NCBI GenBank assembly: GCA_026260175.1
Contig: JAKCWW010000839.1
Location: forward strand, 11,112 to 75,111
DNA length: 64,000 nucleotides
Reading direction: 5' to 3'
DNA from: Reticulitermes lucifugus
Taxonomy: Eukaryota > Arthropoda > Insecta > Blattodea > Rhinotermitidae
Under the pieces are notes generated by a model. The model was not told the DNA's origin. It made no database searches and saw nothing but the letters and a program-made list of their open reading frames with translations. Made by a program: the position numbers and the translations under genes. Below are positions 61,246 to 64,000 of the stretch, in pieces (position 1 is the stretch's first letter; each line of letters opens with the position of its first letter).

Positions 61246-61708
61246 GTAAATCTGTCTAAAACAGAACTTACACAAAGTGGAAATCTCTGTTTGTAAGATT
61301 ATAAAAATAAATGCAAAATTAGGAAAGAAGCCTGACCAACTATTCAGAATATCTCACGAAATTTACGAAAAAGAAGGGAAAAGAAAAAAAGGAAGAAAGA
61401 AAACAGACAGTGAGTTACGTGTTGTTCTGCCATCGCACTCTGTGCACACAAAATGTTGCGTCAGTACCGCTACAGTTTAAGACTACCTCTATATTATGTT
61501 ATGCTGTTTTAGAAATTGCTCAGACATTACTGGTGGCCACCACGGTGGATACACAGTTCACATCTTCCACAGCACACTGGTCAAAGTATCAATACACCTC
61601 AATTAAAACGACAACCTCACAAACTCAGAGATAAACCACATGCTGACTTAACACGGCGGTGCTACTTTTACCCCACCTTGTATTTAGAATGATAGGTTTA
61701 TAGTGTAA

Positions 61709-61989
61709 AGGCAAAGCTCACCCTAGAACAGGCCATGAAGACCCAGAGGGGGAGTAGAGGTATATCTTTACTCTTTCTTTAACCTCGGCGCTAGATGGGG
61801 GTGGGTGGTTAACGCCACGCCCCGGTCGCTTTACCCCTGGAAATGACCAGGTACCCATTGTACAGGAGGCTGGGTAGGTCCCAGGGCCGGTCTGGACTGG
61901 TGCTGAAAATCTCGCCCACACCGGGATTCGATCCCCGGACCGTCCAGCCTGTAGCGAGTCGCTATACAGACTACGCTATCCCGGCCCAC
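61709..61989 (-). mobile_element. tRNA-derived SINE, full copy with 14-bp duplication
   Basis: On the minus strand it starts gggccgggatagcgtagtct (A-box region) with the B box GGATCGAATCCCGG. The body reads in translation VQTGPGTYPASCTMGTW and VKRPGRGVNHPPPSSAEVKE, a reading I recall from many arthropod genomes. Flanks ggtttatagtgtaa (61695-61708) and ggtttataatgtaa (61990-62003) differ at one base. Confidence 0.85.
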
Positions 61990-62507
61990 GGTTTATAATG
62001 TAAGTTTATCTAAATTCAGTTTTAGGTATACTGTGTCGTATTTCACAAACCTCAATTTCCTTCTGTTATTTTGAATTTGGTGGGCAAAATTTTAAAATAG
62101 CACGTATTATTGTTAATATTATTATTATCATCATCATTATTATTTACAGATAAAATTATATTTAAAAATTGTTTGAGCACATGGGTTAATATTAAAAATA
62201 AACCCTTTGTTTTCCTTGTCTGAGATACTAACATTCACACTTAAAATATCTCAAAACATTATACATATAAAAATAATAACTAGGATGACATACAACAAAG
62301 TGGTTATTCGTCGACTTCTCGCTGCAAAGGTACAAGTTCAATTCAGTTTTTATAAGTGTGGACCATACGGTGGACAAAATGGCTCTGGACAACTTCTCAT
62401 CGAAGCACGTCGTTTTCCCCTGAAAATTATACACGTTATTCCACCTGCCCTACCTACCCATTGTTTTGTCAAGGGCTGGTAAAATATGGCAATTACAAGT
62501 CAGAGTG

Positions 62508-62768
62508 CCAACCATAGTCGTAACTTGGGGGGCGCAAGGGGGGCAAATGCCCCCCAATATCTTTTATACCTAAGAAACATTTTTGGCTACCGAGTTGAAA
62601 AGGGGCAAATAAAAAATAGAAATATTTTCGTAACGATTATTTGGGTGGTGTAAAGACAGAAAAATGAAAAACCCTGCGTTTTACTGGATGCAGAATAGAA
62701 GCATATGAGTTCCTAATACCCATGTTCGATTTTGTCCCCCAAGTGTTATTGGTCAAATTACGCCCATA
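62508..62768. mobile_element. hAT-like MITE
   Basis: The left end has tcgtaacttggggggcgc and the right end has caaattacgccc, whose complement gggcgtaatttg matches the left end. Such GGCGTAAYTTG ends are common in hAT-type MITEs. No duplication was resolved. Confidence 0.45.
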
Positions 62769-63235
62769 TTTCGAACACACTCAAATTTAAAACTTCACGC
62801 AACTCCTAGAAATAAAACGCGACTTCAAAGAGGTGAAAGCAAAGAGGAGGAGACGGGCGGAAGATGACACAAGTATGAGAGAGATGAGTTTGACAATTCA
62901 GCATATTTCCACTAATGATGATAAGACTGTTAAAAAGAGTGAAAAGGAAATAGTTTGAGCATGTGCAAAGGATGGAAGAGACAAATCATACACTGAGACA
63001 TTTGTTGTGGTTAACTTTTGATAAACTTTCAGTTGAAGAAAGGCGGCGATGACAGGGTAACATGAAGACAGATCTAAGAAAGACAAGGTGTGAGAACGAG
63101 AGGATGATGAAATCGGGTGAGGATCATTTGTAATTGCGGCGTTTGGCATTAGCGATATTCCGTTTTCACGTTCTGTTGTCAGAGAGGTAGCACATATAAT
63201 AATTTTTTCTTAGCAGGAAAATAACTTACGGCCTA

Positions 63236-63480
63236 AATTTTATATTGTATTTACCGTGCATCTTATCATAATTGGAAGAGTTCATTTCTACACCAACTTA
63301 CGCACACAATCATATAGTATTATTAGTTTACTTTCCCCTATACGTATTTCGGCGTATTTAAAACGCCATCTGACCCCCCTGAAGAAGGCGTTTTAAATAC
63401 GCCGAAATACGTATAGGGGAAAATAAACGAATAATATTATATGATTGTGTGCATAAGTTGGTGTAGAAATGAACTCTTCC
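63236..63480. mobile_element. Palindromic ribozyme-bearing retroposon (Penelope-like?), copy 2
   Basis: Inverted arms of about 95 bp (63272-63367 and 63387-63482) follow a unique left end. That left end matches the one at 7771, differing almost only by transitions. AACTTACGGCCTA occurs at 63223-63235 and 63481-63493, a 13-bp duplication. The segment after the ribozyme shares TTGTGCATNNGTTGGT with copy 1. No coding capacity. Confidence 0.75.
63375..63419 (+). ncRNA. Hammerhead-ribozyme-like motif, palindrome 2
   Basis: CCCC (63375-63378), CTGAAGA (63379-63385), one extra A, stem II GGCGT (63387-63391) with ACGCC (63399-63403), GAA (63404-63406), ATACGTAT (63407-63414), A (63415) and GGGG (63416-63419). 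The mirrored left arm repeats stem II and stem III but is cut before CTGANGA, so only this strand has the whole motif. Confidence 0.5.
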
Positions 63481-64000
63481 AACTTACGGCCTAGTATGGT
63501 CAAGTATCGTTAAATAGTAAGCATTTTATAAGGACTTATTTTGTATACTTGTACAATTTTATATTCCTGTTATTTTAAATTTACTGATAATAAAGAGACG
63601 CTTCAATGTCGCTGCGTGTGTTTGTGTAAAGTTTCATTATCGTACAAGCATGTTGACAGAATTATTCGAACTTGAAAATCTTCTACAGTCCTGTTGTTGA
63701 ATTCGCGCAGTTGAATAATCCCAACAGTTGGATGAGAATGACACAATCCACAATTAACAACTTCTCCTCGAGAAGCTACAGAAGTCACTCAGATACGCGA
63801 AAAACTACAGCATTTTATAGAACTACCACGAATCAGGTGCCTCCAATATTCGCCCTCCAATGCTGCTTCTGTAAAGATACATTTGAATAAGATCCTCCCA
63901 TCTAAGTTTAGGTATTATAAGACGTTTCTTCCCTTTGGGTTTTCCGACCACTAAGACTACTTTATTCATAAAAATTACTTGAGGAAAGGCTGTTATTCAA

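Larger units (their letters stand above)
60953..64000. other. Upstream flank of exon A, no further exon found
   Basis: The preceding exon of the Rap-GAP gene should end in phase 0 on the minus strand. I found no such block. The region holds one inverted-repeat copy, a SINE, an hAT-like element and palindrome 2. The open frames at 63603-63890 are not recognised. Confidence 0.5.

Overview
The window is animal nuclear DNA from an arthropod with a large, repeat-rich genome. Coding sequence occurs only as short exons with GT/AG borders separated by kilobases of AT-rich intron. tRNA-headed SINEs, small inverted-repeat elements and a dead mariner copy fill the introns. A dominant dispersed repeat, whose antisense reads like RFEVF..., is one I associate from memory with cockroach and termite (Blattodea) genomes. 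That assignment is inference. There are no bacterial features.

Only one gene can be supported. Seven collinear minus-strand exons, at 60952-60808, 55667-55528, 54221-54060, 52955-52711, 43774-43538, 27238-27083 and 5077-4926, join with matching phases into 412 uninterrupted codons. The protein starts inside a Rap-GAP domain with the HIGND catalytic loop. A conserved linker follows, then the first part of a BTB/POZ domain, then a Ser/Pro-rich and basic insertion. This matches the arthropod Rap-GAP plus BTB protein called serine-enriched protein (gprs in Drosophila, name from memory). Both ends of the gene lie outside the window, and introns make up about 98% of the span.

The most interesting non-coding content is a set of three short retroposon-like insertions, at 7771-8220, 40727-40904 and 63236-63480. 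Each has an 11-13 bp target-site duplication. Each carries a hammerhead-ribozyme-like core: CTGANGA, a hairpin with compensatory changes, GAAA, a nearly self-complementary octamer and GGGG. Two of them are large palindromes with the motif at or near the axis. This fits non-autonomous Penelope-like elements, although the core carries one unexpected extra base.

Other content by region: 1-4925 repeats beyond the last visible exon; 5078-27082 (22 kb intron) the first ribozyme palindrome, a TIR element, SINEs, hAT-like MITEs, many copies of the dominant inverted-repeat family, a GTAT microsatellite and a 5-N gap; 27239-43537 SINEs, a deleted mariner with TA duplication, a near-perfect hairpin and the solo ribozyme element; 43775-52710 a SINE with an internal tandem expansion, a TIR element split by a hAT-like MITE, and a SINE inserted in a degenerate minisatellite; 52956-60807 a 34-bp minisatellite and further repeats; 60953-64000 a SINE with clear duplication, a hAT-like element and the second ribozyme palindrome.
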